Below are positions 11,610-22,353 of a stretch of 64,000 nucleotides of DNA, piece after piece. Numbering within the stretch: position 1 is the first letter of the stretch; each line of letters opens with the position of its first letter. The stretch is from Acanthosepion esculentum. Lineage: Eukaryota > Mollusca > Cephalopoda > Sepiida > Sepiidae. The translations under genes were made by a program, and so were the position numbers. A model generated the notes under the pieces. That model made no database searches and was not told the DNA's origin. It saw nothing but the letters and a program-made list of their open reading frames with translations. The stretch spans positions 62,253,304 to 62,317,303 of the forward strand of contig OZ038479.1 of the NCBI GenBank assembly GCA_964036315.1. The letters are read 5' to 3'.

Positions 11610-12831
11610 TTAGGGCCTCGAATGCACGCTGACAATCCTCGGTTCACTTAAACCTAGCATGCTTCTTAGAGCTATTAGAGGGCCTGCTAGCCGACTAAAT
11701 GCTGGTATGAACCTCTGGTGATATCCGATGGCTCCAATAAATCCCCTAATCTCTCTTACGGTCTTCGGTGCGGGCATGGCTCTTATAACCCCAACTTTGT
11801 CTAATTCCGTTTTTATTCCTTCTTTGTTTACGATAAACCCTAAATATTTTGTCTCTTCTTTCATAAACTGACACTTCGATAATTTTAATTTTAATCCATG
11901 TTCTCTACCTATCGAACACCTGCAGATGTTCAAAATGCTCCTCCGGTGATTTTGAAAACACCATGATGTCATCTAGATACGCCATGGCAAATGCCCCAGT
12001 GCCATTCAATACGATGGACATTAACTGACTAAATACACCCGGGGCGTTTGCCAGCCCAAACGGCATAACTCTAAAATAGAAGAGGCACATGTGGCAGGTA
12101 AAAGCGGTCTTTTCCTGGTCCTTTTTGCTAAGTGCTACCTACCAATATTCCGACCTCAAATCCAAGGTGGGAAAACATTTAGACTTTCCTAAAAGAGCTA
12201 GAATATCATCAATTAAGGGGAGGGGCACTGCCAGCGGCCCTGCAATGGCATTTAATTGACGAAAATCCACACAAAACCTATGCCCTCCATCTTTCTTTTC
12301 AACAATTACTATCGGAAAACTCCAGGGAGATTTGGATCTTTCGATCATCCCTGATTCCATCATTTCATTCACTGCGTCCTCTACTAATTTTCTTTTGTGG
12401 ATTGGGGTCCTATACGGTCTTAAATTAATAGGTGGGTGATTACCCGTGTCTATCTTCATTTCCACTGTCTCCGTCTGTCCCAGTTCCTTATCAGTAATGG
12501 CTATTACCTCCCGATTACCGTTCAGCAACCCCCTCAATTTCCTCCTATGACGCTCAGGGGTTGTTATATATTCATCCCTTATTTCATCGCTACCTGTCTT
12601 ATTCCCAGGCCTATTCTCATTCCATACTCTCGCCTGTTCGACTTCTCTCACTGGGAACGCCTGTGCCAGCTCCTCTCCCTGCTTCATTTTAATAGTTTTA
12701 TTGACAGTATTGGTTAACAGTAAGGGAACGGTCCCCGACCTCTTCACCAACGAATCACACACGGTTATTTCCCCTTCACTATTATCATACCTACCAGTAG
12801 TGACCACTTGGTACAGGTCACTGTTCAGCAC
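11610..12831 (-). pseudogene. pol: inner pol: reverse transcriptase (broken)
   Basis: Gypsy-type reverse transcriptase. ORF 12139-12831 carries the N-terminal fingers (PYRTPIHKRKLVEDAVNEMM, SPWSFPIVIVEKKDGGHRFC, VDFRQLNAI) and stops at a TAG right after SEYW. In family members a Gln codon follows this position, so a CAG-to-TAG change is likely. The same frame continues in 11905-12090 with VMPFGLANAPGVF and the intact catalytic AYLDDIMVFS. A frameshift near 11915 leads into 11610-11972 (LKLSKCQFMKEETKYLGFIV, then GFIGAIGYHQRFIPAFSRLA). Another frameshift near 11650 precedes RNase H. Confidence 0.92.
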
Positions 12832-12871
12832 TCCTTCTGTGATAATCTTGTCCTTCCCAGATACAGTAGTC

Positions 12872-13447
12872 CTAGGGGGGAAGCTTTATATCTGTCTGGG
12901 CCACCAGTGGCAATTGTTCATAATTATCCTCTCCCAACAGTATCCCTACCCAGTCCAATGTTAGGGTGGCGGGGTCGAAACGAATCTGCGCCTTATTCTG
13001 CCTAAGCCAGTCACTCCCCAAAATTAGCTCACCACACAAGTCAGGTGCCACATAAACCTTAGGTTTACCTCTGGTTCTTCCCAACTGGAAAGGTAGCCAC
13101 GTCATACTCTCTATCTTCATCCTGCTACTATCAGCCTGACTTATTAGTAGATCGACGGGACTAAGCTTCGTTTTCAGTCCCAACTGTCTAAAAACCTTAG
13201 AGCTAACCAGTGACACTGAAGCTCCAGTATCGACAAGGACCTTCACCTTCTTGTCTCCCAGCAACACACTACAGGTGAAGTCTGGCCCCTCCTTCAGCAA
13301 CCGGTATACCTGTGCCTTTCTCCTTCCCGTACGTTCTCTCCTTTCCTCTCGCTTTCTTGACGACCGAGACTTAGGAATCGGTGACAGTTCAACATTTTCT
13401 AGTGGCTCCCATTCATCCAAAAGAGAGTCATCCGAGCTCCAACCCAC
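12872..13447 (-). CDS. inner element aspartic protease region
   Basis: Open for 191 codons. A basic linker (residues 25-50) precedes a retropepsin-type core with the catalytic triad DTGAS at residues 73-77 (VKVLVDTGASVSLVSSKVF). Near residue 140 lies the second conserved block, ELILGSDWLRQN. In the intact element this domain would cut the Gag-Pol polyprotein. It follows gag and precedes reverse transcriptase in standard gypsy order. This is the least damaged coding piece of the element, but its neighbours are broken and it cannot stand alone. Confidence 0.85.
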   Translation of the reverse strand: MGWSSDDSLLDEWEPLENVELSPIPKSRSSRKREERRERTGRRKAQVYRLLKEGPDFTCSVLLGDKKVKVLVDTGASVSLVSSKVFRQLGLKTKLSPVDLLISQADSSRMKIESMTWLPFQLGRTRGKPKVYVAPDLCGELILGSDWLRQNKAQIRFDPATLTLDWVGILLGEDNYEQLPLVAQTDIKLPP

Positions 13448-13496
13448 TCAGGAGGGTGGGGTAGAGCTCGGATGACTCTTTTCTTTGACTAGCAAC

Positions 13497-14686
13497 TCAC
13501 TTCTCCTCTCCATTCGAGTTAGAGTTGTTCCGTTCGGTGTGGTCCATCTTTCTCATGCGAGGACAGGTTCGTCTCAGGTGACCCGCTTCTCCACAGCGCC
13601 AACACCTTCGCTCCTTACAACTTGCCGAAAAGTGCCCAATCACATGTCCAGCATTTCAGAGGTCTTACTTGCACTGGGGCCACCCTGCCTCTTACTTTTC
13701 AATTAAAGAACCTTTTCACTCTTGGTAGGGGGCACCAGCGTATTAACTCGCTTTATCCCCAGTTTACGGTCTTCCTCTACCGTACATCACAGAGACTTGT
13801 GCCCGGACTCGCCACAAGTCGTGCAGTTCGGCCCCAAAGACCTTGGGTCGTCTCCATAGTTTGTCGGACAGTCGCGAGCCCGATACCCACCATACTTGCA
13901 AGTCCAGCACATATCGGCCCGGTGTGGGCTTGTGAAACCCATAACGTAGATCACAGGCTCTTCTATTGGGAACTGCCTCAGCCTCCCAGTCCTCTTCCAC
14001 CTCTTATTCGGGTCCCGTATCTGGATCCGCTCCCGATCCTTCTTTTTCATCATTACTTTGGCCTCTCGGGAGTTCCTACCTACACCCCCTCTTATCCTAT
14101 CCCAGAGTCGTTCGCTGGTCAGAGCTGCCTCTATGGCTGCGGCCAGGCTAACCGGTCCTCCTTACAGAATATCGCCCCCTCAGGTCCCTGTCGCTCAGCA
14201 TGTCCACATACACATCGGCCAACATGGCCTGAATAGGACCACTTCCCGAGTCGCCAACTCCGGAAAAGCTAACGCCGCTAGCCCCGCGATTCTTTCCCCC
14301 AATTCCTCATTAGTCTCTCCTTCTTGTTGCTTCAGCCGGAATAATTTCCTGACTGCCTCAATGGCCGTACGTTGAGTTGGGTATTGCCGCACCAGACCGG
14401 ATTTAAGCTCGGTCCACGTCAGGGCCGGGTTTTCTCTGTACCACACCCCTATAAACGTGGACACCTGCCCCGCTGCGGCGTCGTAAACTAGGAGCACCAT
14501 TTCTTGGTCCGAGAGACCATAGGTCACTTTCTTCTGAATGGACAGAATCCATTCGTGCGGGTCCGCAAGGTTTCCTTTATAAGTAGGTAGCTTCATCTTA
14601 CCTATCAGCCTCCTGAAACCCATCGATATTTTGGGGACTCCCACGTCCCAAAGGTCGTCTGTGGCGTCTGATCCTGCTACACTCAT
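13497..14686 (-). pseudogene. gag: inner element gag (broken)
   Basis: ORF 14195-14686 starts with MSVAGSDATDD and contains a retrotransposon Gag core (PTYKGNLADPHEWILSIQKK, then ALTWTELKSGLVRQYP and RLKQQEGETNEELGERI). After a frameshift near 14195-14230 the minus strand continues through 13787-14053. That stretch has two degenerate zinc-knuckle stretches (CWTCKYGGYRARDC and CTTCGESGH). Near 13510-13640 lies a good CCHC knuckle, CWRCGEAGHLRRTC, just before the stop near 13497. The product would be the nucleocapsid and capsid polyprotein. Several frame changes make it non-functional. Confidence 0.88.
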
Positions 14687-14999
14687 CCTAGCGTCTTCTC
14701 AACTACCAATTTCAACGACAGAACGAAAGGAAAAATACTTAACACGATGGTGGCGCTTCAACTGCGTACAACATCGACAAAGTCAAAACAAGATCAACCA
14801 TATTACTGGCAGATCTAAGTGCAATGAGCGAACAAAGGAAACCAAAAAGTGACTTACCTGAGGTCCACCGCTCCGTGTTTTGTTTCTTTTCCTCCTTATG
14901 TCTATTTTAGACCAATATAGTCCGAAGAATCCGACTGGAGAACACAAATGCAACATTCTCTCCTCTTTCAGACGGTCGTGGTACTTTCCGCGGGTCTAT

Positions 15000-15016
15000 C
15001 CTGGTCACGGCTACCA
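15000..15016 (-). other. primer-binding site of inner element
   Basis: Beginning one base from the end of the 5' LTR, the minus strand reads TGGTAGCCGTGACCAGG. It starts with TGG, as expected for pairing with a tRNA 3' CCA end. I could not assign the tRNA with confidence; the CCGTGAC core recalls a histidine tRNA acceptor stem but with an extra base. Confidence 0.65.
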
Positions 15017-15017
15017 G

Positions 15018-16042
15018 TCTAACCACTTTCGCCCCAGCCCCTCAACCTTCGACGTCTTACTCTATGGCTTGGGGGTGTCTACTCGGTCTTAACCGAACTT
15101 AAGGGAGTGACCGTAGGTCTCCTGAGCATCCGTAGGTCATTCAATCGGTCCACTGGTTTAATCTTGCTTCCTTCCCACGTTGTGTTTGGTTTGATCTAGA
15201 AAGCAAAAGTGATGTTCATCCATTCGCGGTCGACTGAAGAGGTAGATACGGCTGGAGAGTATGTGCTAAGAAATTTAGAAGGCACCAAAAAATATATATA
15301 TATATGCAGTAAGCCGAACAAACAACTATTCAATGGTTGAACTGTTAATGTCTTTTATATAGCAGAAAAGAATAGTATAGAAAAAGAAACGGGTTACAGA
15401 AATGAAAATAATTGACGTAAAAACTCATACACTGGATACTAGACTGAGAGAGTTGTGAAATCGTCTCAGAACGATATGAGACTCTTGATTATTGTAGCTT
15501 GTTCGACGTTTCCGTTTCCAGATGTAGTAATAATAGTAGCAGTAGTAATCTTAGACGTTGAAGGAGTAATTCGCTTCTTCGTACATTTATCAATAAAATA
15601 TGTAAGCGGGCGCCTGGCTCCAACCTCTGACGTCACTCCCAATCTCCGACCTCTCTCTCAAGCTCGACCGCACTGAACGGCAGACCAGCCAACCACTCTC
15701 TCAACAGATTTCTGTTCGCGTTTATATAGATAAGCCTGGCTGATCACAAATCGACCCCTGGTCCTCACCGAATATCATGAGTGTCACTGTCAACCCAAAA
15801 CCATGGGAATTTCAAAAGTCCTTTCTTGCTTACTCAGCCCTATTTATAATTTTAACCGACAAAAGTTATTTCGATCATTTTCACTGTCTTTTCTAATGAC
15901 CCAATTCCAAATGGGCGAGATCAGGTTTCCCTCAGTAAACAATATTGTTCTGATCTAATTTCGCTGTTCAAATCTACTCCAATTTCAATAAAAAATATAT
16001 GTGTGTGTGTGTTTGTGCGTTTCCCAAACTCTTTCTGTCACA
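15018..16042 (-). repeat. 5' LTR of inner element
   Basis: Partner of 6858-7872 and the upstream LTR in the element's direction. Starts TGTGACAG and ends GGTTAGA on the minus strand, next to the primer site. Confidence 0.95.
15717..15732 (-). promoter_or_regulatory. TATA box of inner element 5' LTR
   Basis: On the minus strand CTATATAAACGCGAAC lies about 310 bases into the 5' LTR. The same core, CTATATAAACGCG, occurs at 34693-34705 in a related solo LTR, and the other copy is near 7550. This supports a conserved promoter position. Confidence 0.6.
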
Positions 16043-16047
16043 CAGTC

Positions 16048-17100
16048 ATTAATAACACATTTCTTCCTTCCACTAAGTGTTTAAAATGTAATACTGCTAG
16101 GTACGCAGCTAATAGTTCCCTGTCAAACATGGAATATTTCTGAGTTTGTGACTTTTTTTTAAAAGAACCCAATAGGGATTGGTTTGTTATCAATCATTTG
16201 ATGAAGAGCTGCTCCTACGGCATAATTCAAACTGTAACTAATTGATAATTAATAGCCTTCGAGTCGGGAAAAGCTAGAGCGTTTACATTTATTAAACAGT
16301 TCTTTATATTTTTAAAAGATTCAGTCTCTTCCTTAGTAAGCGTTATTGTCTTTGATTTTTTTTCGAGACGCATTCGCTCTGTCAGCGGTAATATTATGTT
16401 GCTGAAATTTGGTACAAGTTTTCTATAAAAATTCGACATTCCGATAAATCTGCGTAAGGATTTAGAGTCATTTGGTTGAGGAAATTGCGTAAGTTCATTT
16501 AGTTTCTTTGTACTGGGTTTAAGTCCATCAGCTGAGATGTGAAATCCTAGAAATTCGAGCTCGGTAACAACAAATGTACATTTTGAAAGAGATTTTAAAA
16601 TCATACTCACTGAGTTTCTATAGTACTTCCTCAAGATGTTTATAATGGCTATCTTCGTCATCCAAGAAGATAAGAATATCGTCAATGTAAGTGAATGTAC
16701 ATTTTAGGTCACGAAAAATACTATCCATCATCGTACTAGATGCGTTTCGCAAACCGAAAGGCATATAATTGTACTCGTATCGCTCGCTGTACTGTACTGT
16801 ACTCGCTGTTTTACGTATGTCATCAGAGTGTACTGGTATTTGGTGATATGCTGATGACAGGTCGATTTTCAAAAAACCTTTTTGTTGTGCAATTTAGATG
16901 ATAGGGAATTTATGTTTGGTATCGGGTAGCGATCAGGTTTTGTTATTGCATTTAGTAACCTGTAGTCACCTACGGGTCTGTAAGTACCGTCGGGTTTAGG
17001 TACAATGTGTAGGTTTGCACTCCATTCCGATTTTGAAGGGGAAATTATTCCAGTTTTCTGAAGTTCCGAAATTCTTCCATCGCTATGTTGTATTTTTTGA
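16048..17100 (-). pseudogene. pol: outer element pol: reverse transcriptase and start of RNase H (broken)
   Basis: ORF 16618-16872 has MKIDLSSAYHQIPVHSDDI, NYMPFGLRNASSTM and the catalytic TYIDDILIF. ORF 16227-16685, in another frame, carries the thumb and linker (LEFLGFHISADGLKPSTKK, RRFIGMSNFYRKLVPNFSNI). The fingers motif, including a WxxNLHIVPKPDG-like stretch with a stop, is readable near 16980-17040. RNase H begins near 16230 and is cut at the CAGTC site after HFKHLVEGRNVLLM. It resumes at about 6850 on the other side of the inner element. Confidence 0.85.
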
Positions 17101-17359
17101 GGTGATAATTGTCTCGTTTTTGAGCAGGAAGGAGGATTACTTCCAGTTTCAATCCTGTGGAATTACCTTGGGTTTGATAGCGTTGATATTTCGATGTGGA
17201 GAGATTATAGTTGGATATTTCTTTGAGATTTTCGACTGTTATGTCTGTAGGATTGTCTGAATAAACATCACTGTTCATTATCGTAGAAGATAATTGTGAT
17301 TTAGATTGTCTATTTGTTGTCGTATCTATTAGTTTACTATTAGTACAATCAACCAATAG

Positions 17360-17660
17360 TTCAAAATGGCTCTAGAAGTCATAACCTAGGAAAGGTTTGG
17401 TCGTTTCTGCAACCAGAAAGGACCAAGTAAAGTCTCTTCTGAGGTTATTTAATGCTAATGTGATTACTGCTTGGCCAGAGCATTCTGTTTTTACTCCGTT
17501 AGCTGCTACAATATAGATGTTGGTGGGTGGATGATGACACTGTTTAGAAATTGTTTTGGTATTACTGGTACAGCTGCTCCTGTGTTTACAACAAAATTCA
17601 CTTTGTTAGTTCCTAACCGTGCGGCTACTTCAAGAAGCGGCGAATATGCGGAAGCTATCA
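17360..17660 (-). pseudogene. outer element protease with mutated active site
   Basis: The minus strand reads NKVNFVVNTGAAVPVIP around 17570-17612, where a retropepsin active site DTGAxxS is expected. The catalytic Asp is an Asn here. The flanking order (after the CHCC box, before reverse transcriptase) supports the assignment. A stop follows near 17370. Confidence 0.65.
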
Positions 17661-17672
17661 TATTACGCCGAA

Positions 17673-18470
17673 CTAGTTTTCCGGATTTATATCTGATACA
17701 GATGAATTGGGTCTTGAATTAGATTGTATTTGCACGTTTAGGCCATTTGCACCAGGGTTTGCAAAGTTTTGCACGTTCAGCAAAGCAAATGTGTGCTCGA
17801 CAGGTTTTGGGCTTCTGGTCTCTGTGAAACGGAGAGATACCAAGGGAATTTTCCTTCGTTGTATTCTGGTATCTTTGCGGTTGTCGATGGCTTTCTCTAG
17901 ACACTTGCTGGATATGTGTTGTTTCTTGTCTGTTAAAGTACAGAAGATCATCGGACATTTTTCCTAACCGATCTATTTCCAGATCTGTTTGCGTGGCCAT
18001 CACTGGTTTTATAGAAGGCGGCAGCGCTTGTATAAATTTATGTCGGACAGTATCTTCATTTACTCCTATGCGACTGGTTAACGACACCAATTCGTTTAAG
18101 TAAGTCGAAGGTCGTCCTGATTTTGCTGAAGATGACATCAATTTGACGAGAAACTCTGGGTTCGACTTTCCATATGCTTTGATTACGGCTTTCTTCAAGG
18201 TATCGTAGTCTTTTGAGTGTAATATATTTGTCGTGATTCTTCCTACTATTTCTAGAGGAAGAGCTGCCAAAGTGTGGTAGATTTTTGTCTTGCATCTTTT
18301 ATGTTCGTAATGCTGAACTGTGCTTTCATTATAACAAACCAGGCGATTACATTGGATTCAATAAATACGGGTGTTTTGATTGTCACAGCTTGTATGGATG
18401 GATCCTGGTTGATGATCATTTGTTCTGTATCGATTCCTTTTTCTGCAATTGTTCTTGCGGTTGAATTTTT
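17673..18470 (-). pseudogene. gag: outer element gag with CHCC box (broken)
   Basis: The minus strand opens near 18465 and reads IESNVIAWFVIMKAQFSI and then ARQKSTTLWQL. A frame change near 18250 leads into ORF 17719-18270 (LPLEIVGRITTNILHSKDYD, KAYGKSNPEFLVKLM, KFIQALPPSIKPVM). Near 17740-17800 it has C-x2-H-x9-C-x3-C (CRAHICFAERAKLCKPWC). That is the unusual CHCC Gag box known from CsRn1-type elements, in place of CCHC knuckles. A poly-T tract on the plus strand lies at 18467-18480. Confidence 0.8.
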
Positions 18471-18480
18471 TTTTTTTTTT

Positions 18481-18498
18481 TGACGTCGGGCTTCACTA
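18481..18498 (-). other. tRNA-Trp-like primer-binding site of outer element
   Basis: The minus strand reads TAGTGAAGCCCGACGTCA beside the 5' LTR. It resembles TGGTGACCCCGACGTGA, the tRNA-Trp-complementary site described for CsRn1-family elements, with a few differences. Confidence 0.55.
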
Positions 18499-18501
18499 AT
18501 T

Positions 18502-19125
18502 TATAGTTGGTTTTCAGTTATAGTGAAGTGTATGAGTGTTGAAGCAGATTAGTTTGATTTGGCCTTGTTAGTTAGATAGCCCACCATAAGAGGGGTATAA
18601 AACAAGAAAATCAAATTGAAACAACAAATTTATATACATATAAATCAATTTAGGTCTTTACAAATAAAACTAATGTATTTTGGTTGATACAAGGTCGTCA
18701 AAATGTTCGTAGTAGTCCTTGCAAGAATGAATTTATGTGTACTTAGGCAGGAACGTATGTGTGGATGTATGTATGTATGTATGAGCGTTATCGTAGCGTA
18801 GGAATGTCTTTGAAGTAATCGCTCAGTCTTAAAATGTTCCGTTCGTTTATCAAATATAAAAGAGGTGAGGGAGAAATGTAGAGATAATAATAACGATCGC
18901 TTGACGTGTCAAAGGACATGTTAATACGCTCGTCTCCTTCTCTCTGGCGACAGGCGAACTTGCCCGTCTTTTATTTTGTTTGTGGGGCTTGAAAAGGTCA
19001 TTTGGGAATTCACTCCCGGATATGATTCGGGCCTTTCCATTGGACGATGAACAAACATCGCGTCGGCTTGCGAAAAGGTCCATAAAAAATTTATTTTTGA
19101 GAATTGAATATTATTTGAATTTTGT
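18502..19125 (-). repeat. 5' LTR (right copy) of outer element
   Basis: Matches 4736-5359 with several indels, including about 18 extra bases near 18880-18900. The match ends at GAATTTTGT near 19125, after which the two flanks diverge. No matching target duplication is seen. Confidence 0.7.
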
Positions 19126-19399
19126 TTTTAAATGTTTCCTAATTTTCTATTGGCCGAAAACCATTTCGCATCAAGGTGTGAAATTTCACGAGTTTTGTTT
19201 TGGATTCGCTTTTGTGTGTGTCTTAAGCAAAGTTTGTAAATTCGAGTCTTTAATTTCTAACAAAATCAATGAGTCAGTGCTTAGCATTTCGATTTTAAAT
19301 CTAGATCTTGTTTTGTTCACTACAAGTACAATGTCGAGCCACATAGCTTTTACTTGCGAACGGACGAAGGTGTATGGATGAAATTGTAACTGCTATTAC

Positions 19400-20640
19400 G
19401 ATGGCAGTCAGTTGATATACCGTATCATCATCCCAAGAACGTTAATGACTACTTAAGACGCCCTAAAAAACATATAGCTATTTACCACAACCATCGAAGT
19501 TTTATCGTCAAAATGTTTGTTATTAAGAGGAAAGACCAAAGTATTTTTTATTACTTTATTAAATTTTTTTAATCCTTTCTAGCACGTTGGTATTTTTGGT
19601 TAAAAAATTTGTTTTTCTTGGAAAATGGGAAAATTAACATATTTTTTTGTGGTAAAAAAAAGTTTTGGAAATTCTTGGAAAAATCAAATGATTGTCAGAT
19701 TTTAATTAAATTTTCAGGACTTATTCAAAAATCAATTATTTTTCAAATATTTTTTTTTTTTAGAAAATCTTGGTAAAATGCATATATCTGTTACCTTCAC
19801 TTACTTAATTTTTTTAAATTTCAAGATCTTCATATTTACATTAGTTAAAAGCAGGACACTTTAGAGAAGAAATTAAATAATCATTTTGTTTTTGTCAAAC
19901 AGAAACACCATTTACCAAAAATTTGACTGAATCATAAAATAAAAAATGCAATAAAACAGTATTATTTAGAAAAGCTTTTAATTGCTTTTATACATAAAAT
20001 ATATTAAGAATGCTATTGTCTTATGAAAAACAAGTTTTCGATGAATAATGAATTTTTACAAGAATTGTTTTCATTTTTTTTTAAACTTTAATTATAAAAA
20101 TTATTAAGTTTTAAATTCTGTATTAATTTCAGCGGTTTTGATATTATTAAGTGAAAAGTATATGTATTAATCATAAATGGAAACGCTTAATACAAATCAT
20201 CAAGCACCAATATCTTAAAAATAATTTTGAATTTTTTTTATTAGTGTATAAAGGTGCCCGTTTTTGTAAGTATGGGCGACCATACACGACATTATCAGAA
20301 AATAAGAGCAAACATTTCTAAAATTGAACAGACATTAGATTACGAAGATTATATAAATTCTTAAGGCTACTTAAAAAACAAATATTTTCCTAAATTTTTA
20401 AGATTACTTAAATTATGACTAAAAAAAGGCTAATCAGCTATTTTAGCAAAACAAAAAAAAACTCCTTCCTGTCAATTTAAATTAGTTTTTGAAATAAAGT
20501 AAAGTATTGCTTAGTGGAAATATTAAATTTAATCTATCAGCTTGAAATTAAAACTAAAATAACATCTTCAAGAAGTATATTTTATTTTTAGAAATTCATT
20601 TTAAACCTTAGGTATCGTTTTTTATATATATATATTTTTT
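19400..20640 (+). repeat. diverged copy of the 41.1-43.1 kb inverted-repeat family
   Basis: Plus-strand sequence at about 19660-20280 aligns in the same order with 41150-41820. Shared landmarks are GGAAATTCTTG, a GACTTATTCA block, GATGAATAATGAATTTTTAC and a later TTTTAAAAATAATTTT block. The stretch 19515-19560 (GTTATTAAGAGGAAAGACC) instead matches the reverse complement of 43007-43035. That is what long sub-terminal inverted repeats would give. AT-rich and non-coding; boundaries are approximate. Confidence 0.5.
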
Positions 20641-20649
20641 TTTGTGGAG

Positions 20650-21950
20650 GTGCATACATTACTGTCTTTTATAAGCTCTGAGTTTCTGATCAACAAGAAG
20701 ATTGTTGATCTACTCAGCAGGAACAACTTTGTGACAAACAATATGGATTTCCACACAGGATCAGCGATGCACTAGACAATAAATTCATCACAAAGATGAT
20801 TCCCTTGAATATATCAAAAGCTTTTGACAAGGTAGGGGGTTGCTACACAAGTTCACCGAATATAGAATCGCTTAAAGAAGTTTCTCAATTATTGAATCAT
20901 TCCTAACAGGTAGGTCGATAAAAGTCAGTGTTAATGGCCAATCTTCTGTAGACCATGTGAACAATGCAGGCATTCACGAAGGCTCTTTTCTCATTTCCTA
21001 GCTTCTTTCTGCTTTATATAAACGATCTGCCTAAAACATTCTCAGATCTCTAGTAGATATTTGTGCAGATGATACAACAGTGTATGAGTGCAACTCCAAA
21101 AATTAGATAATCAGAGATTGGCAGCTGATCTCTCTAACCCATAGTTACAATCAACATGTGGCTCAGTGGTGGTGATTGGGGGTGGGGGGGTACTGGTTTG
21201 TAACATTCAATACCTCCAAAATGAAACTATTAACATTTCATCATCACAGAGCAGATACTGAATATTCAACTATCATGATGAATGGCTGTTCTCTTAAGAA
21301 GGCTGTTTGCCATTCAAGGCCTATTGGGATTCAAGCTCAACCAAGACCATGAGAGGAATAGGAAAAATCACTAAAGATGTGAGAAAAATAGTTGCTTCTT
21401 TGGACTGCTCCAGTAAGTACCCAATTTTGCTTGCTATGCTCTGTCTTTACAAGAGTCAAATCAAACCAAAAATGGAGTATCTAGGCTTTCCAGTACTCAC
21501 TTTCTTTGCAACCTTGTGAGTGCTGAATTATTTTCAAATCTATAACCCCTATCCCCACAGACAAAACATTGTAAGGTTCTCACTACTCTATTGCTATTTC
21601 AATGGCAAATGATCTGATGAGCTATATTCCTTAATGATCTGATGAGCTATATTCTTTAGCTCCCATCAGGTTTAGTCTTCACAGCTATGACCCGCCATAC
21701 CCCATGTACATTGAAAAATTAACCTTCTTTCTTTTGTATTCCATTATTTAGAAGGAAGTTCCATTTGGTCAGCTTCCCAAGAATTGCTGCTTCATGAAAC
21801 AAACTCCAATTTTAACCTAGTCATCTTTCCTACATACCCTCTTGAACTACACCTCTTACATCCTACTCTTATTCAGTAAAACCCTTTACTTTGAATAGCT
21901 CAGGGACCTTACATTGGATGAACAATTAGTAAAATAAAAGTGGAAACACT
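20650..21950 (+). pseudogene. degenerate LINE reverse transcriptase fragment (jockey/CR1-like)
   Basis: Plus-strand reading across frames gives IPLNISKAFDKV (catalytic region A), then FLLYINDLPKTFSDL and CADDTTVYEC (the catalytic ADD box), then a tail region. ORF 21307-21519 of the tail includes LCLYKSQIKPKMEYLG. Later blocks (LLYCYFNGK near 21590, RIAASWN near 21785) match the post-polymerase region of jockey/CR1 LINEs. Frameshifts and stops are frequent, and the endonuclease part is missing. Confidence 0.75.
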
Positions 21951-22353
21951 AGCATCTGTTTCCCATTTTCATTTTTCTTATTTAGTCAATCAATGATGAT
22001 TATTGTGTGAATAAAAACTGTTTTACTTTTAGCATTATTCTAGCGAATGTAAAAAAAAAAATACATTTTATGTATAACAAACAATATTAATAAAATTTCC
22101 TTTTTGAAAATTCATTTTATTATAAATTAAATGAATTAAAATATTACTTTTTAATAAAATATAAATTTTCATGAAATGTTTTCACAGATAAATAACATAA
22201 TAGGACTAATTCTGTCTAAATGACAGACAAAATATCACAAAACCCTTTATTTATTTAAATTTAAAAAAGAATAATGTGATTCATCTTAATTAAATAAACG
22301 GAAACATTATTCATTTTATTTAAAATTACATCATTTCACTTTGAAAAACTTAC
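21951..22353. other. AT-rich non-coding DNA
   Basis: No gene or repeat recognised; there are A/T homopolymer runs near 22049-22060. Confidence 0.5.

Larger units (their letters stand above)
6858..16042 (-). mobile_element. inner Ty3/gypsy element with env-like region, flanked by CAGTC
   Basis: A complete 9.2-kb insertion on the minus strand. The LTRs at 6858-7872 and 15018-16042 begin TGTGACA and end GGTTAGA in the element's direction. The sequence CAGTC occurs immediately outside both ends (6853-6857 and 16043-16047), the 5-bp target duplication typical of Ty3/gypsy integration. Internal order in the element's direction is primer site, gag, protease, reverse transcriptase, RNase H, integrase, an acidic pol tail, an env-like region, polypurine tract. 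Each coding region carries stops or frameshifts. It landed in the outer element's RNase H coding region, so it is the younger of the two. Confidence 0.93.
4736..19125 (-). mobile_element. outer Ty3/gypsy element, CsRn1-like, interrupted
   Basis: This is an LTR retrotransposon on the minus strand, split by a second element at 6858-16042. Read in its own direction it has a right-hand repeat (18502-19125), a tRNA-Trp-like primer site, gag with a CHCC-type box, protease, reverse transcriptase with YIDD, the first part of RNase H, the inserted element, the rest of RNase H, integrase, and the left-hand repeat (4736-5359). The CHCC box and the Trp-type primer site are traits known for the CsRn1 clade, first described from Clonorchis. 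Multiple stops and frameshifts show it is dead. Outer boundaries are only the points where the two repeat copies stop matching; I found no target duplication. Confidence 0.8.

Noticed and set aside
7279..15676. Identical 73-codon ORF at 7279-7500 and 15455-15676
   Set aside because: It is the same LTR sequence twice, on the strand opposite to the element's genes.
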